Translations under genes and position numbers: made by a program
Source: Mesocentrotus franciscanus
Taxonomy: Eukaryota; Echinodermata; Echinoidea; Camarodonta; Strongylocentrotidae
Reading direction: 5' to 3'
DNA: 64,000 nucleotides
NCBI GenBank assembly: GCA_037976565.1
Contig: CP137683.1
Coordinates: 4,178,865-4,242,864 of the forward strand
Part shown: positions 11,101-22,100 of the stretch, in pieces
Layout: the number at the start of each line of letters is the position of its first letter
How positions within the stretch are numbered: the first letter of the stretch is position 1
Notes under the pieces: generated by a model
Told to the model about the DNA's origin: nothing
The model's input: the letters and a program-made list of their open reading frames with translations, nothing else
The model's database searches: none

Positions 11101-12805
11101 TTGTTCCGCTGAGATTGCATCTGGCTCCTCTGACCGCCTCTATACATAGACTGAAGTACGGCGTATGCAGTAGTGTGCGGAACGAATGGTTCGGTTCGGC
11201 CGGACCGCGATGAATGAGTTATGCATCGAGATTTTTCACTCTTTACGTCTTCATATATCCAATTTGGCTGCAATATTACACTGAATATTAATTAAGATAA
11301 CACAGAAATATCTACTTTGACTTACGATAGCTTGCTCATTTAGATCCTATATTAATGATTAATCCGAGAAAGTCTTGTAGTCAACAAGATTTGTTGTCAG
11401 CCATCTTGGTTTAAGTTGATGAATATTCATTTTTTCTTTTCGAACGTCCAATAGCTACGTATGAGTCAGCCCGGCTTGAGCGGTGATGTTTGAATATTCA
11501 TAAGCCCAATATCAAACACGTGCTCTGATTGGCCATTGGGCTTGTTGTTCGGTTGACCCGGAAATATATCGGGCGGGTCATGTCATAGATTACCAGTTCG
11601 AATGCATGAACGTACCGTTTCCTTGGTTCTGAGATAAAAATTGGATAATTCATATACGTAAGTCCGTAAATTTTGCATTTAGAAATAATTCATTAAAAAA
11701 TTGATAACTGTACATAGGAGAAAAATAGACATAGTATTTTTGTATCTGATTTATAAATCAGAAAATTAGATCTAAATAAGGAAAATCGTGGGAGAAAGTT
11801 TCGGGTAACAAGTGCTGCACAATCGGCTCAATCTCTCCCCCCGTTGCGAGCCGTATTGGTTACCGTCTGTGTATGGGGAATGTCAACAAATGTCAGTTTT
11901 ATTAAAGAATGACCCATACCAGACGGTTATTTCTGTCTAGTCATAGATTACCAGTTCGAATGCATGAACGTACCGTTTCCTTGGTTCTGAGATAAAAAAT
12001 GGATAACTCATATACGTAAGTCCGTAAATTTCGCATTTTGAAATAGGTAATAAAACTTTGAGAACTGTACATAGGAGAACAAAAATACATACTATTTTTG
12101 TATCTGATTTATAAATCAGATAATTAGATCTAAATAAACAAAATCGTGGGAGAAAGTTTCGGGTAAAAGTGTGTCACAATCGGCTCAATCTCTCCCCGTG
12201 ATGCGAGCCGTATGGGGTACCGTCTGTGTATGGGGAATGTCAACAAATGTCAGTTTTATTAAAGAATGACCCATACCAGACGGTTATTTCTGTCTAGCGT
12301 CTAAGTTGGCGAGATGGTCTGGTTAAGTAGGGCCTGGCCCCAGGGGTTCCAGTCAACGTCTACGACTATGAGGTTTGCGTTGATTTTGTACATCATGATG
12401 AGTCGGACAATCTTTCTTCTGGTCTCGAGGTCAGTCCACTGAAGAGAGGCTATCAGGGTCCTGGATTAATCATTAAGAACTAAGTTGAAGATGAACTAGT
12501 TCTAGAGGTCTAATTTATTTTAAGAATTAAGGTAGAGTCTAAGAAGGCAGCGCCATCGGCATCGCCGCGTCGGCTAGCGGCCGAGTGGCTGAGCGCACAT
12601 GTGCGGCAGGTTTAATTGATGGACATGATGCCAATCCCATATTATGTTATCAATAACTGTTTAAATTTAGCACACCATCAGCTGTTTCCCCTTACCCTGT
12701 TTCAGTTTGTACTATACTGCTCCCTTCAGTAGCGTTCTTTTCTCCATTTGTAACCGTCTCGTCGCATGTATCCTCAATTTTTGGTGGATCCATGTTCTCC
12801 GCCAT
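2015..12805 (-). CDS. NMT1: Glycylpeptide N-tetradecanoyltransferase (N-myristoyltransferase), 5' five coding exons, partial
   Basis: NMT transfers myristate from myristoyl-CoA to the N-terminal glycine of cytosolic proteins. Five exons are spliced by GT-AG rules in consistent phase: 12696-12805, 5220-5391, 4366-4498, 3503-3626 and 2015-2106. They give about 211 residues of a protein that is usually near 490 aa. Order: acidic N-terminus starting [12 protein letters not shown]; Ser/Gly linker; ten-lysine run typical of animal NMTs; helix with [11 protein letters not shown] and [26 protein letters not shown]; and [18 protein letters not shown] at the start of the catalytic core. The catalytic GNAT-like folds lie off the left edge. 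Exon 4 has an apparent one-base deletion. The gene is head to head with calaxin. Family assignment is firm; choice of NMT1 over NMT2 is not, since invertebrates usually have one gene. Confidence 0.93.
2107..3502 (-). other. NMT intron 4, no further feature
   Basis: This is AT-rich intronic sequence between NMT exons 4 and 5. I checked both strands for exon-like blocks with splice sites and found none. Several short ORFs here lack codon bias or family motifs. Confidence 0.6.
3503..3626 (-). CDS. NMT1: NMT coding exon 4 with one-base frameshift
   Basis: The acceptor is TGTAG and the donor is GAG|GTAAGT. The first half reads [24 protein letters not shown], then the frame breaks near 3551-3558. 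The downstream half is conserved NMT sequence only in the next frame ([17 protein letters not shown]). Without a correction a TAG follows soon after. The 124-nt length becomes phase-consistent with both neighbours only with one added base, so a sequencing error or a recent 1-bp deletion is likely. Confidence 0.85.
3627..4365 (-). other. NMT intron 3, no further feature
   Basis: This is unique AT-rich sequence between exons 3 and 4. Nothing coding or clearly repetitive was seen. Confidence 0.6.
4366..4498 (-). CDS. NMT1: NMT coding exon 3
   Basis: The acceptor is TTTTCAG and the donor is TTGG|GTAAAT, phase 0 to phase 1, 133 nt. It encodes [16 protein letters not shown], then [20 protein letters not shown] and TQPVPSL. 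These are hallmark N-terminal NMT residues (QGPAK, FWxTQPVP). Confidence 0.92.
4527..4775. repeat. (CAT/CAC)n trinucleotide microsatellite in NMT intron 2
   Basis: About 250 bp of CAT, CAC and CGT triplets. It produces spurious polyhistidine (plus) and polymethionine/valine (minus) ORFs. It lies just upstream of the NMT exon 3 acceptor on the transcribed strand. Confidence 0.95.
4819..5150. repeat. DR1-type repeat, family 2 relative with hairpin end
   Basis: About two diverged units of the 833-1836 satellite: CAGATTGTCTTCCTATGGTG, GACCTCTGTGACC and TGACTTTTGACCT. The array ends with GCCTCCGGGCACC...GGTGGGCAGAGGC and ATAAAAA. It is in the same orientation as the arrays at 1-420 and 833-1836. 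It lies in NMT intron 2, about 70 bp from the end of exon 2. Confidence 0.75.
5220..5391 (-). CDS. NMT1: NMT coding exon 2 (polylysine linker)
   Basis: The acceptor is GCGTAG and the donor is CAG|GTAATT, phase 2 in and phase 0 out, 172 nt. It encodes [15 protein letters not shown], a [12 protein letters not shown] run and a Gly/Ala/Ser segment, ending in QIDARLSQ. The basic run matches the ribosome-associating polylysine block of animal NMTs. Confidence 0.88.
5443..6340. mobile_element. Non-autonomous DNA element, copy 1 (TAGGGTGTCTG end)
   Basis: This shares long near-identical blocks with 7030-7843, including GGTTGGATAATTGAAAAAA, TTTTGCTAAATTTAGCAAAA and ACAACATCGGGTGCGCGATC. The left end is TAGGGTGTCTG. 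The right end reads CAGACATGCT and has lost the match seen in copy 2. There is no transposase ORF. It lies in NMT intron 1. Confidence 0.65.
6655..6760 (+). repeat. 93-bp repeat, inverted partner of 14370-14463
   Basis: The sequence from AACTATTCGTATTCCGCGCT to AGAGGGCCCC is repeated in inverted orientation, with few mismatches, at 14370-14463. It contains TCTGATTGGCCGATACGC (a CCAAT box on the minus strand). The two copies bracket NMT exon 1 and calaxin exon 1. Confidence 0.7.
6761..7029. other. NMT intron 1 spacer
   Basis: This short unique stretch lies between the 93-bp repeat and the second DNA element. No gene or regulatory motif could be supported. Confidence 0.5.
7030..7843. mobile_element. 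Non-autonomous DNA element, copy 2 with terminal inverted repeats
   Basis: The ends are TAGGGTGTCTG at 7030 and CAGACACCCTA at 7833-7843, a perfect 11-bp inverted repeat. The interior is homologous to 5443-6340, with internal deletions. The internal ORFs (7191-7486 on both strands) overlap and lack any domain, so they are treated as non-coding. Confidence 0.7.
7844..8258. other. NMT intron 1 spacer
   Basis: This is unique AT-rich sequence between the DNA element and the tandem mosaic array. No feature was recognised. Confidence 0.45.
8259..12297 (-). repeat. Mosaic tandem array built from blocks A, B and C
   Basis: Block A begins GACCGAAAGCTTCAGTCTCTGA and is a LINE ORF fragment. Block B runs from ATAGCTTGCTCATTTAGATC to CGGGCGGGTCATGTCATAGATT. 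Block C runs from CAGTTCGAATGCATGAACG to CAGACGGTTATTTCTGTCT. The order is ABC (about 8259-9127), then unique sequence plus ABC (9606-10495), AB (10531-11065), ABC (11068-11935) and C alone (11936-12297). The junctions at 11065 and 11935 are abrupt. This looks like unequal exchange of a retroelement-derived unit inside NMT intron 1. Confidence 0.75.
9436..9774 (-). pseudogene. Non-LTR retrotransposon reverse-transcriptase C-terminal fragment
   Basis: A 112-residue minus-strand reading frame includes [39 protein letters not shown] and FKTRL. This is the usual C-terminal tail of CR1/Jockey-type LINE ORF2 (arginine-rich block, then FFPxTVKxWNxLP). The reverse-transcriptase core is missing. Shorter copies of its first part recur in the other A blocks (for example 11067-11273). 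Confidence 0.75.
12298..12695. other. Proximal NMT intron 1
   Basis: This is unique sequence between the mosaic array and the exon 1 donor. It has a short GC-rich stretch at 12550-12610 (CGCCATCGGCATCGCCGCGT) that may be part of the promoter region. No coding exon was seen. Confidence 0.4.
12696..12805 (-). CDS. NMT1: NMT coding exon 1
   Basis: ATG at 12805 (reading down) in a CC-rich context, [20 protein letters not shown] and on to residue 36. It ends in two bases of a glycine codon before GTAAGG (phase 2). The next acceptor at 5391 supplies one T to make GGT. The residues are acidic and disordered-looking, as in other NMT N-termini. Confidence 0.85.
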
Positions 12806-13122
12806 GTTTCTTTCAACCAAGACGTGTTATTTTATTTAGTTTCTTGACAGTTTTATTTTCGAGTGTTTTTATTCTAAAATTCTTCAATTAATATTTTATA
12901 ATATTTTAATAATTTTTAGTATTACATATATTACAGAGATTCTATGAAATTATATCATACTTATTTTATATAGACAAGCTTTTAAAGTTGCGCATGCGCT
13001 GTATTGCATAGAGACGTGAAGCGGTAGCTAGCTGTCGATGTCGTATCCAAAGTTCCAAACAGAAAAATACTATTGATAAGTTGTTAAGTCGTCATTCTTT
13101 ACTCTGTATATATCTCACCATA
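12806..13122. promoter_or_regulatory. Bidirectional promoter between NMT and calaxin
   Basis: Only 317 bp separate the two divergent start codons, so both transcription starts must lie here, unless an upstream 5' UTR intron exists. The interval is AT-rich near NMT and carries one GC-rich patch at 12988-13030. I saw no clear RFX X-box (GTNRCC-RGYAAC) of the kind common at ciliary genes. The two promoters being shared is inference. Confidence 0.6.
12990..12999. promoter_or_regulatory. NRF1-type palindrome GCGCATGCGC
   Basis: A perfect GCGCATGCGC core sits 123 bp upstream of the calaxin ATG and 185 bp upstream of the NMT ATG. NRF1 binds TGCGCATGCGCA-like sites and is common at CpG-type bidirectional promoters of animals. 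In vivo use is inferred. Confidence 0.55.
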
Positions 13123-13171
13123 ATGAAAGGAAGTAATAAGAATGCTGGACATCGTCTTAAAGACTGCCATT
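13123..13171 (+). CDS. EFCAB1: Calaxin exon 1
   Basis: ATG within CACCATAATGAAAGG, then [15 protein letters not shown], then GTAAGT. It leaves one T to join TT of exon 2 (Phe). The joined [17 protein letters not shown] aligns with the family NCKHFxKxExxxLIKLF, which supports both the start and the 4.7 kb intron. Confidence 0.85.
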
Positions 13172-16100
13172 GTAAGTATTTATCATTAGTACTAACGTTA
13201 ACGTCAAGTTAGATCTTATCCTTTTTACTTTTTTTTTATAGAGGGGGTCTAGATTTTGCGTCCGTGTCTCTTACTTAATTCCCACTGCACTGCCACTCCT
13301 AGTCCTAGACCGAAAATTTAGAGAGGAGCCGACCCTGCATCAACGACTTGCCAGACAAGATGTCATCGACTGTCAGGCTCTTTGCTGATGATGCTATCAT
13401 GTATCTGACCATCCAGACACAACAAGATGCAAATGACCTTCAAGAAGACCTAAATGCACTAGGCAACTGGGCTTCAGACTGGAAGATGGAACTAAAAACA
13501 CCCAAAAATGCCAGGTCATCACTGTCACTAGGTCTTCTAGGAAAAGAACTCGCATAAACCACCAAAGGCACCAGTAGTCTACTCGCTGAATGGTGTTGCT
13601 CTGGACTTGGTGACACCCACCAAGTACCTGGGCATCACCATCACACGGGACCTGAAGTGGAATCAGCCCATCGCCGGCACTTGCCAGAAAGCTAACAACA
13701 CCCTTGCTTTCCTCAAGAGAAATCTGAAGATTAACTCTCCTGCAATAAAGACCCTGGCATCAAGGCCCTCGTTCGTCCATTAATGGAGTACGGAAGTGCA
13801 GTGTGGGACCCTTCTGCCCAAAGATCCATTGACCAGTTGGAAATGGTCCAAAGACGCGCCGCCAGATTTGTCCTTTATCGCTAGTACCATAACACATCAA
13901 GCATTGGAGAAATGATAAGTCAACTGGGATGGCCTTCTCTGCAGACCCGTAGAGAGCACTCCAGACTAGCCCTCTTCTACAAAATCCACAATGAGACTGT
14001 GGATTTTGACCGAACAAACCACATCACTCCTGTGACAAGACCATCAAGGACAGTCCACGCTGATGGGTACCAGCTCCCCAGGTCCAGAACTGAACAACAC
14101 AGACAGTCATTCTTCCCGAGGACCTTGCATGCATGGAACTCTCTACCGATAGACGTAGTCTAGTAAAGGCTTCATCGGTAGAAGCATTTCTTCAACTACT
14201 GACGAAATGCAGTGGCTAAACCCAGAACCAGAATAGGAGATTTTTACTTGCACCTTATGTAAATAAGACACTCAGCACTTCACGTCTTTTGTGACACACA
14301 CACCCCTTTCATCTGCAAGAATCTTCAGGAGTGAAGGAGGCAGATTATGACAAAGAAGAAAAAGAAGAGGGGGCCCTCTATCACTTTAATTCGAAACAGC
14401 TGGAGCGTATCGGCCAATCAGAGCGCGTAAACTTATTGTACAGCGCGGAATACTAATAGTTCTACGTGGTGAGTATTGCCTCAGCGCACTCTAAACTAAA
14501 CCCCGCACATGGTATTATTTTGATGAAAAATGCAAGGAAAAAATAAAGGAATCCGTCGCTTGTAAACAAAATAAGACGCCATTGTATTTTCAGCTGCATA
14601 CACCGCGATAAGTTCGGCGTTTCAAGAGGGAGCAAATGCCGTCCATGCTATCATTCCGGGGGTTTTTGTCTCGCCTGCGTAGCAAAAAGTGAGACATAGG
14701 CGCCGCTTTTCCAGTGGCGGCGGCGGCGGCGGTGGCGTCAACATCAAAACATAACCTAAGGTTAAGTTTTTGAATTGTTAATATAATTTTGAAAGTATAA
14801 GGTCCTATTAAATGAAACTTGGACTAAAGGGTTATCAAGTATCCCCAATCATGTGAGGAAAATTTCAGGTCACAAAGTCAAGGTCAAAGGTCATTTCAGG
14901 TCAACAAACTTAGACTATGTTGTGGCATCATCATCAAAAACTTAACCTGAGGTTAAGTTTTTGAATTTGTAATATAATTTTGAAAGTATAAGTTCTTATT
15001 CAATGAAACTTAGACTAAAGGGTTATCAAGTATCCCCAATCATGTGAGTAGAATTTCAGCCCACTAGGTCAAGGTCAAAGGTCATTTCAGGTCAACAAAC
15101 TTAACTATGTTGTGGCATCAGGCTAAGATTTTTTAATTGTTATCATAATTTTGAAAGTATACATTCCTATTCCATGAAACTTGAACATAAGGGTTATCAA
15201 GTATCACCAATCATGTTATTAGTCTTTTAGGTGACAAAGTAAAGGTCAAATGTCATTTCAGGTCTGGAAACTTAGACTTTGTTGTGGCATCAACATCAAG
15301 ATTTTGAAATTTTAGCATAATTTCAAAAGTGTTTGTTCAAATTCCATGAAACTTGTACCCAAGGGCTATCAAGTATCACAAATCATGTGACACAAATTCC
15401 AGGTCACAAAGTCAAGGTCAAAGGTCATTTTAGGTCAGTAGACTTGGATTATGTTCTCAAAATTTAATATGAGAATTAATAAATAAATTGTTGTTATTTG
15501 TTCATATTTCATGAAAGTAAATATTCGAATCATTGGAGTACTTTCCATGAATATTCTAATAGTAATTTTAGTATTCGATCCCAGGCCTAGTATGTACATG
15601 ATCAGTTACAGCTAGGTGACAATATTGATGTTTCAATAATATATATTGGAGTATATCTCATAATAATGTTCTTAACTGAGGTTATTCATGTAACATCTCG
15701 ATTCAGAAAGTCCAACCAATTACCATCTGTCGAAATTGCTAATGTTCCCATACAACCTGTCAAAAGTGCACGTAACCTTGGTGTCATCTTTGAAAATGAT
15801 CTTAGGATGGATGATTATATTAAAAATATTTGTCGCTCAGCTTCATATGCCTTGTATAAGATAGGTCGTATTAGAAATTTTCTTGATCAAAAATCTACTG
15901 AAACGCTTGTACACGCATTTATTACATGCCGTCTTGATCAATGTAATAGCCTTCTTTATGGCCTTCCGTACTCGCACATAGCAAAACTCCAGAGAATCCA
16001 AAACTCTGCTGCCAGGCTTGTAACACACACACGTTCTTGTGAACACATAACTCCTGTACTCTGTAAATTGCATTGGTTGCCGGTGACGTACCGCATTATG

Positions 16101-19100
16101 TACAAAATATTGGTTTTAACTTTTAAATGCATTCATGAATTGGCACCAATTTATCTGCAAGAACTAATCCATGAATACAAACCCTCACGTAATCTTCGGT
16201 CATCTTCTCAATTAAACCTCATGTCTACTTCTGTATCAACACTTTCTTATGGCCATCGCTCTTTTTCCAAAGCTTCTGCTGAACTTTGGAACAAGCTACC
16301 TTCAAATGTAAAAACTGTCAAACTATTAACCAATTCAAAACTTCTCTCAAGACACATTTATTCAAAATTGCTTTTAATGATTAACTTACTCTGTTCACAT
16401 TGATGTGTATTTCATATGTATTGTAATTTGTAGGTTTATTTGCACTTTTATGTTTTGTTTAATATGTAATTGTTTATCAGTCTATTCTGTGTGTTATAGC
16501 GCTTAGAGACTTCGGTGGTAAGCGCTTTATAAGAGACGTTGTTATTATTATTATTATTATTATGCTAATGAGACGTGATGTGATGTAGATGGGCTTTATA
16601 TACCTTCCAATTGTTTTTACACAAAATGCTGAAAAATCCTCTTTACTTAAAAACTTTATTAGATAACTTTATTTGTAAATTACTGACAAGCATTGAAACA
16701 TTTATAGTCCTACCCATACACTAAATCTCAATGTATTGTATTCTTATGATACAGTAAATAATTATTCTGATGATTCATAATCAATATTCACTTCAAAATG
16801 CTTATTATATTCAGAGGATTTCATTTTCGGGGGTCTGCAAATGGGCCACCCTGCCTATAAAAATAATGTCCCAACCTCAATTTTCATCATATCGAATTGC
16901 GTAATGCTGAATTGCGTAATGCAGGCGAGACCGCCAAGAGCGTTTCACTTGTTAAATTTGAAAGTGTGGTTTCTTTTATTGTTCATTAACCCCTATCCTG
17001 CAAATTTACAAATAAAAGAATTTACAGTATACATGGAGTTATCAGAATCGGTTTCATATCCCTTTTTGAATGGTGTAAAATCCCACCACATTTATATATA
17101 CACTAAACTCATTGGCCCGAATTCACAAAGGAGGTTTAAATTTAACCCATGGTTTAAACCCTCATTTACATAACCCATGGTTTAAAATAAGCGCATAATA
17201 AACGCGACACAAGTCAGAGGTCCAATATTAGACGCGCAAGGCAAGGTACGCTTAATTTGCGCTTATTTTAAACCATGGGTTATGTAAATGAGGGTTTAAA
17301 CCATGGGTTAAATTTAAACCTCCTTTGTGAATTCGGGCCATTATAATTTGAGAAATAATAGCATTGCAATTATGGTCATTCTTTATGGGATGGGATGTCG
17401 TCTGCTTGGGCAGGATTGGTTCATATTGTGACGGCATTAAAACATCGTTATTTTTCTGGCGAATCTCTCGCATATCCCAGATGCTATGGAGGTGGTTTTA
17501 TTTGTATTTTTATAAATCCCCCGATTTGTAGCTGACCTAAAACTTGTACGATGGCCATCTGTTAGCTTACCAGTTTCTAGTGATACGTTGTTTGCCATAA
17601 TTGTGATTTTCTTTGAACAGGCACTTTAACGTTAGACCCTCCAGTATACATAAAATGTGTAACTCTGAACCTATATTTTTTTAATCAATAACAAAATCTG
17701 AACAAAGTGCTTTATCTTTTAGAAAATTAAAGCCTGGATACAAATGCTGGATCAGCCTCAATCTATTCTGTAGACCTAATTCAGCACCATAGTTTCTTTA
17801 CTCACTTTCTATTCAATTTTTACACTTTTCTTGTTTATTTCAGTTTGCAAAGAGGAGCAGGAGTCCCTTGTTAAAATGTTCAAAGAGCTCACCAAAGAGA
17901 ACACTGGCTCTGTCGTCAGAGAAGACAGACTAGATAGAACACAGTTCAGGGAAGTGCTTCACTCAATTTTCAAGATGACAGACGATGTCATAATGGACAG
18001 AGGTCAGTTACATATTGTATACTGCTTGAACCATTTCAGGACAGGATTTATTTTAGGGCTAAATTGACAACACATTCTTCTTCAAATTGGCAACAATTAT
18101 ATTATTCTTTAAGGCAAAATAATTTTTTCTTCATGTTCAGCGTCTGTGCCCGCTTTCTTTTTTGAAGCCACCTGCTTTAAAAAAATTGCTGAAATTATCT
18201 CTTTTTGGAAAAAAAAAAAAAAAAGCTGGTTGCCATCTTGTACAAATGTGCCGAGTGGCCCTTTTGAAGAAGAAAAAGAAAGAAGGCAGGACGCTAAATA
18301 CATTTTTTGTATATTTATAGAATAATAATAATGATAATAATCTCTCAACGTGTTGCCAATTTGGTCTGTATAATGTATGTAATAGTGGAAATTATACCTG
18401 ATTTAATTATCTCAATAATGGAGTTTATATAATTTTGAGCCTCATGTTAATTGTAATACACTAAAATTGCAGGTTTCTTTCTTTCTATGATAAATTATAT
18501 CCTCATGACCTCAGCTACATGAACAAATCTTAATGTCTTTGATCTTTTTTTTTTTTTAAATCTAATTAATTAGATATTTTTTTCTCTCAATAAATTGAGA
18601 TTTTCCTCCAACCCTGATCATTACTGAATAGGGGTATGTCTTTGTTGTCATCTGTTTTGTGCATTATCAACCTAAATCTCTTGAACTTGTAATGTCATTA
18701 TCTTTTTGTATTAATTGCTCTGTATCTTTGACATAAACTGTACACTGCAATTGCCCGATATTATTCTGAAGCATCATTTTGTATGTATACTTTTTGTTTA
18801 CAGTCCTCAGAGCATTTGATAAGGACAATGATTCCTACATTAACCTGTACGAATGGATGACAGGTCTGTCTGTCTTTCTGAAAGGAAGTCTTGAAGAGAA
18901 AATTCAATGTGAGTACCAATTAAGGCATTAAAGTGAAACTTCCGGGCAATTCAACTTGGGCAGTATCGGTTCTACAAGAAATGCTCTAATAACAATTACT
19001 AACAATTACAAACAATTACTAAATGGTCACTTTCTAAAACCAGCCAAATTCTTAACTTAAACCTGGACCAAACATGATAAACTTTATAACCCTAAACCTA

Positions 19101-22100
19101 ACCCTTACTGTATATCTTTGAAAAAATAATTCCGGAGCAAATGCATTGCTGGAGCATGTTTTCGCTTGACACAGTTTTTGCTATATACTTTCAAGTGGCT
19201 TTAATTACCATAGAGTATTATGACTTGTACACATGTACATAATTAGCTATGTAAATGTGTATAACCCCTTCATTTCATGGAAATACAGTCAAACCTGCTA
19301 AAGTGACCACCTGTCTACAAAGACCAAATTTTTTGTTTCCCTTGAAAATGGTTTCTCATTGAAACATGTACTAAAGGAACCTGTACATATAAAGACCACC
19401 TGCCTATAAAGACCACTTTTCTTGTCTCCCTTGGGTGGTCTTTATAGACAGGTTTCACTGTAACTATAATCAACTAAGATATGTGATCAAAATGTTGAAA
19501 GATACCTATGAAAATATAGTAGTTACCCTACTTGTCTGTCTTTGTCATAAGCTACGGTCACAAACGTTCGTACGAACGATTATTTCGTACGAATCCCCGT
19601 TTTTCCATTGTCTTCCCGAATTTCCATTGTCTGAAAATCGTTCGTACGGCATACGTAGCAGTTCGTAATGGCATTTGTGACCGAGGCTAAAGGAAAAGTT
19701 GGCAGGGATGTGTAAAGCTTTCACAAAGTTGAGTCAAATATTTTCAAATCCGGTGTACATTAACTTCCAATTCTAATGTGTGTAATGATTTTGATCATTC
19801 TTTTTATCATTGCTATGGTGAAGTTTGCTTTAAGGTGTATGATCTGAATAGTGATGGCTTCATTTCAAGAGAGGAAATGTTTCATCTTCTAAAGACATCG
19901 ATGGTGAAGCAACCCACTGAGGAAGACCCAGAGGAAGGCATCAAGGACTTGGTAGAGATCATCATCAAGAAAATGGTAGGTTTAATTTAACCCTAATATG
20001 ACTTGCCACTACAAAACAATCAAAAGTCGCATTTCAAAGAATCAATGATTTACTAGAAATGATGTTTGTATGAAAATATACCAGTTATACTTATCAAGGG
20101 GAAGCAGATCATTAGCAAAATGATTCTGATTTTCTTTTTGCTACCATTATTGTTTTAATGTTCATTATGTTTAATGACACTCTACTACTGCACATAGTAA
20201 TATACTTTTCTGACACCAGAGCAATTCAAACCAACTTGGACGAGATATGAACTGATTAGATATTGGGCAGAAAAGGTTATAGGTCAGAGGGTCTTAAAAG
20301 TGTTGAAAAATGCCTGAAAATAACTTGTTTTTACAATAACGTATTGAAGCAATATTGAAGCTTACATGTATGTCTCTTCATACAAGTACCCGTACAACAT
20401 AATGAGAGTGTGTGTAACATTGATTCTGCTTTTATATTTGCTACCATTACTGTTCAATATGTTAAATACACTCCACTTTTGCACATAGCAACTATTAGGT
20501 ACCGGTATATAGTTTTCTTTATACACCAGAGCAATGAAAAAGTTACATACTGGTATATTATTATCTTCCTGATATGTTTCCTCAATCTGTGTAGGATCTT
20601 GACCACGATGGAAAGTTGTCCTTCAAGGATTTCTGTGACTCTGTAAATGTTGAGCCGCTACTTTTGGAGTGCTTTGGGACATGTTTACCGGAGCAGAGGG
20701 TGAGTTCTGAGTTTAACAATAAAACAGTGTCAATTTGACCAATCAGAATATTATTAGTGGAGTCAGTACACCCTGTAGATAATAGATGTTTACATACATT
20801 CCCCTCCTATTTATTTTCAGTTCCATTTAATGTACCAAGAATACAGTAGATGAATTACCAAGGCCCCTAAAACATTGCCCCCTTTCTCTCTCTATAGATA
20901 AAGTGTGGTGTATTTATGAAGTTGTACTTCGAAACTTTGATGTGCCTTTCAAACACTTTCTACATTTATAGAAGTACATTTAGTCTGTGATTGCATGACG
21001 TACTGATTTTGAATGCACAGTAATCAATATCTGACCATACTAGAAATGAATAGGTTTGCACAGATCTTAGTTTCAAAATGATTGAAGCATTTGTAAATCC
21101 ATTGACAAAGAAATTTATGTTTTCTGTAGGTTTCCATGGTGAGTGAGTATTCATGTTTGAAGGCTTTCAGTAACGCCATGTGGTAGCCTTTGATAAGGCT
21201 TTTGATATATTCTTTTGTTGAAAGAACACACTTATGTGGCATTTAGAGGAATTATGATAGAAATAAGGGAAAGGGAAAGAAAAAGAAAGAGGAATGAAGT
21301 TAAAATAAAAAAAATTAATACACAAAAGGCCTCAAAAATGAGGTTAAGTGGAAAGACTTAATGGAAAGGTAAAGGAGTGATCAAGATTGAGTGGGTTTTG
21401 AGCAGATCACAGCAGTTGAGTGTATAGTTCTTAAAAGAACTGTTGGTATTCCTGTGTAAAGTAGTTCTTCTGAAAGGGAATTTACAGACTAGAGTATTCT
21501 TACTTGAAATGGAGTCTCCTGATGTTGAATAGAGTATACTGTTCAAACGCGCCGAGACAGATATACTCCTTTTCATGAAAGGAGACTTTAATTTTGAATT
21601 CTCTTTCAAAACTACTCCACAGAGGAATACCAACAGTTCCTTTCAAAACTGCACTTTTCAACTTCAGTGATCTTATCACAACCTCAAATGCAATTACTCC
21701 TGCTTTCCTTTCCTTTTCCTCTTTAGATTATTTTTGGTGTGTATAAGACATAAAAAAAAAACAAGAACAAATATATGGTGTTGTGTAAGAGTTCAATTAA
21801 AAATTACTTTATACCATCATCACCGCTCTCCTTTTCATTTACTTTTTTTCTTGATTCCTCTAGACACCTCTTAAGTGGGTAATTTTGACAAAATAATTCA
21901 TCAACAGCCATTTCAGTAAGGCCACTACATTGTTTTATTGAAAGCCTTCAATCATGAATGTTAGAAAAGTATTCATCAATCATCAAAATACAAAAAAGAC
22001 AAAAACAAATTATGAATTTTGGACAGAAATAGAGCCATCTTTAACTGTAATGTCCATTCACATATTATTCTGAATTTTCTGACGTGTTGCAGGTGTTTCC

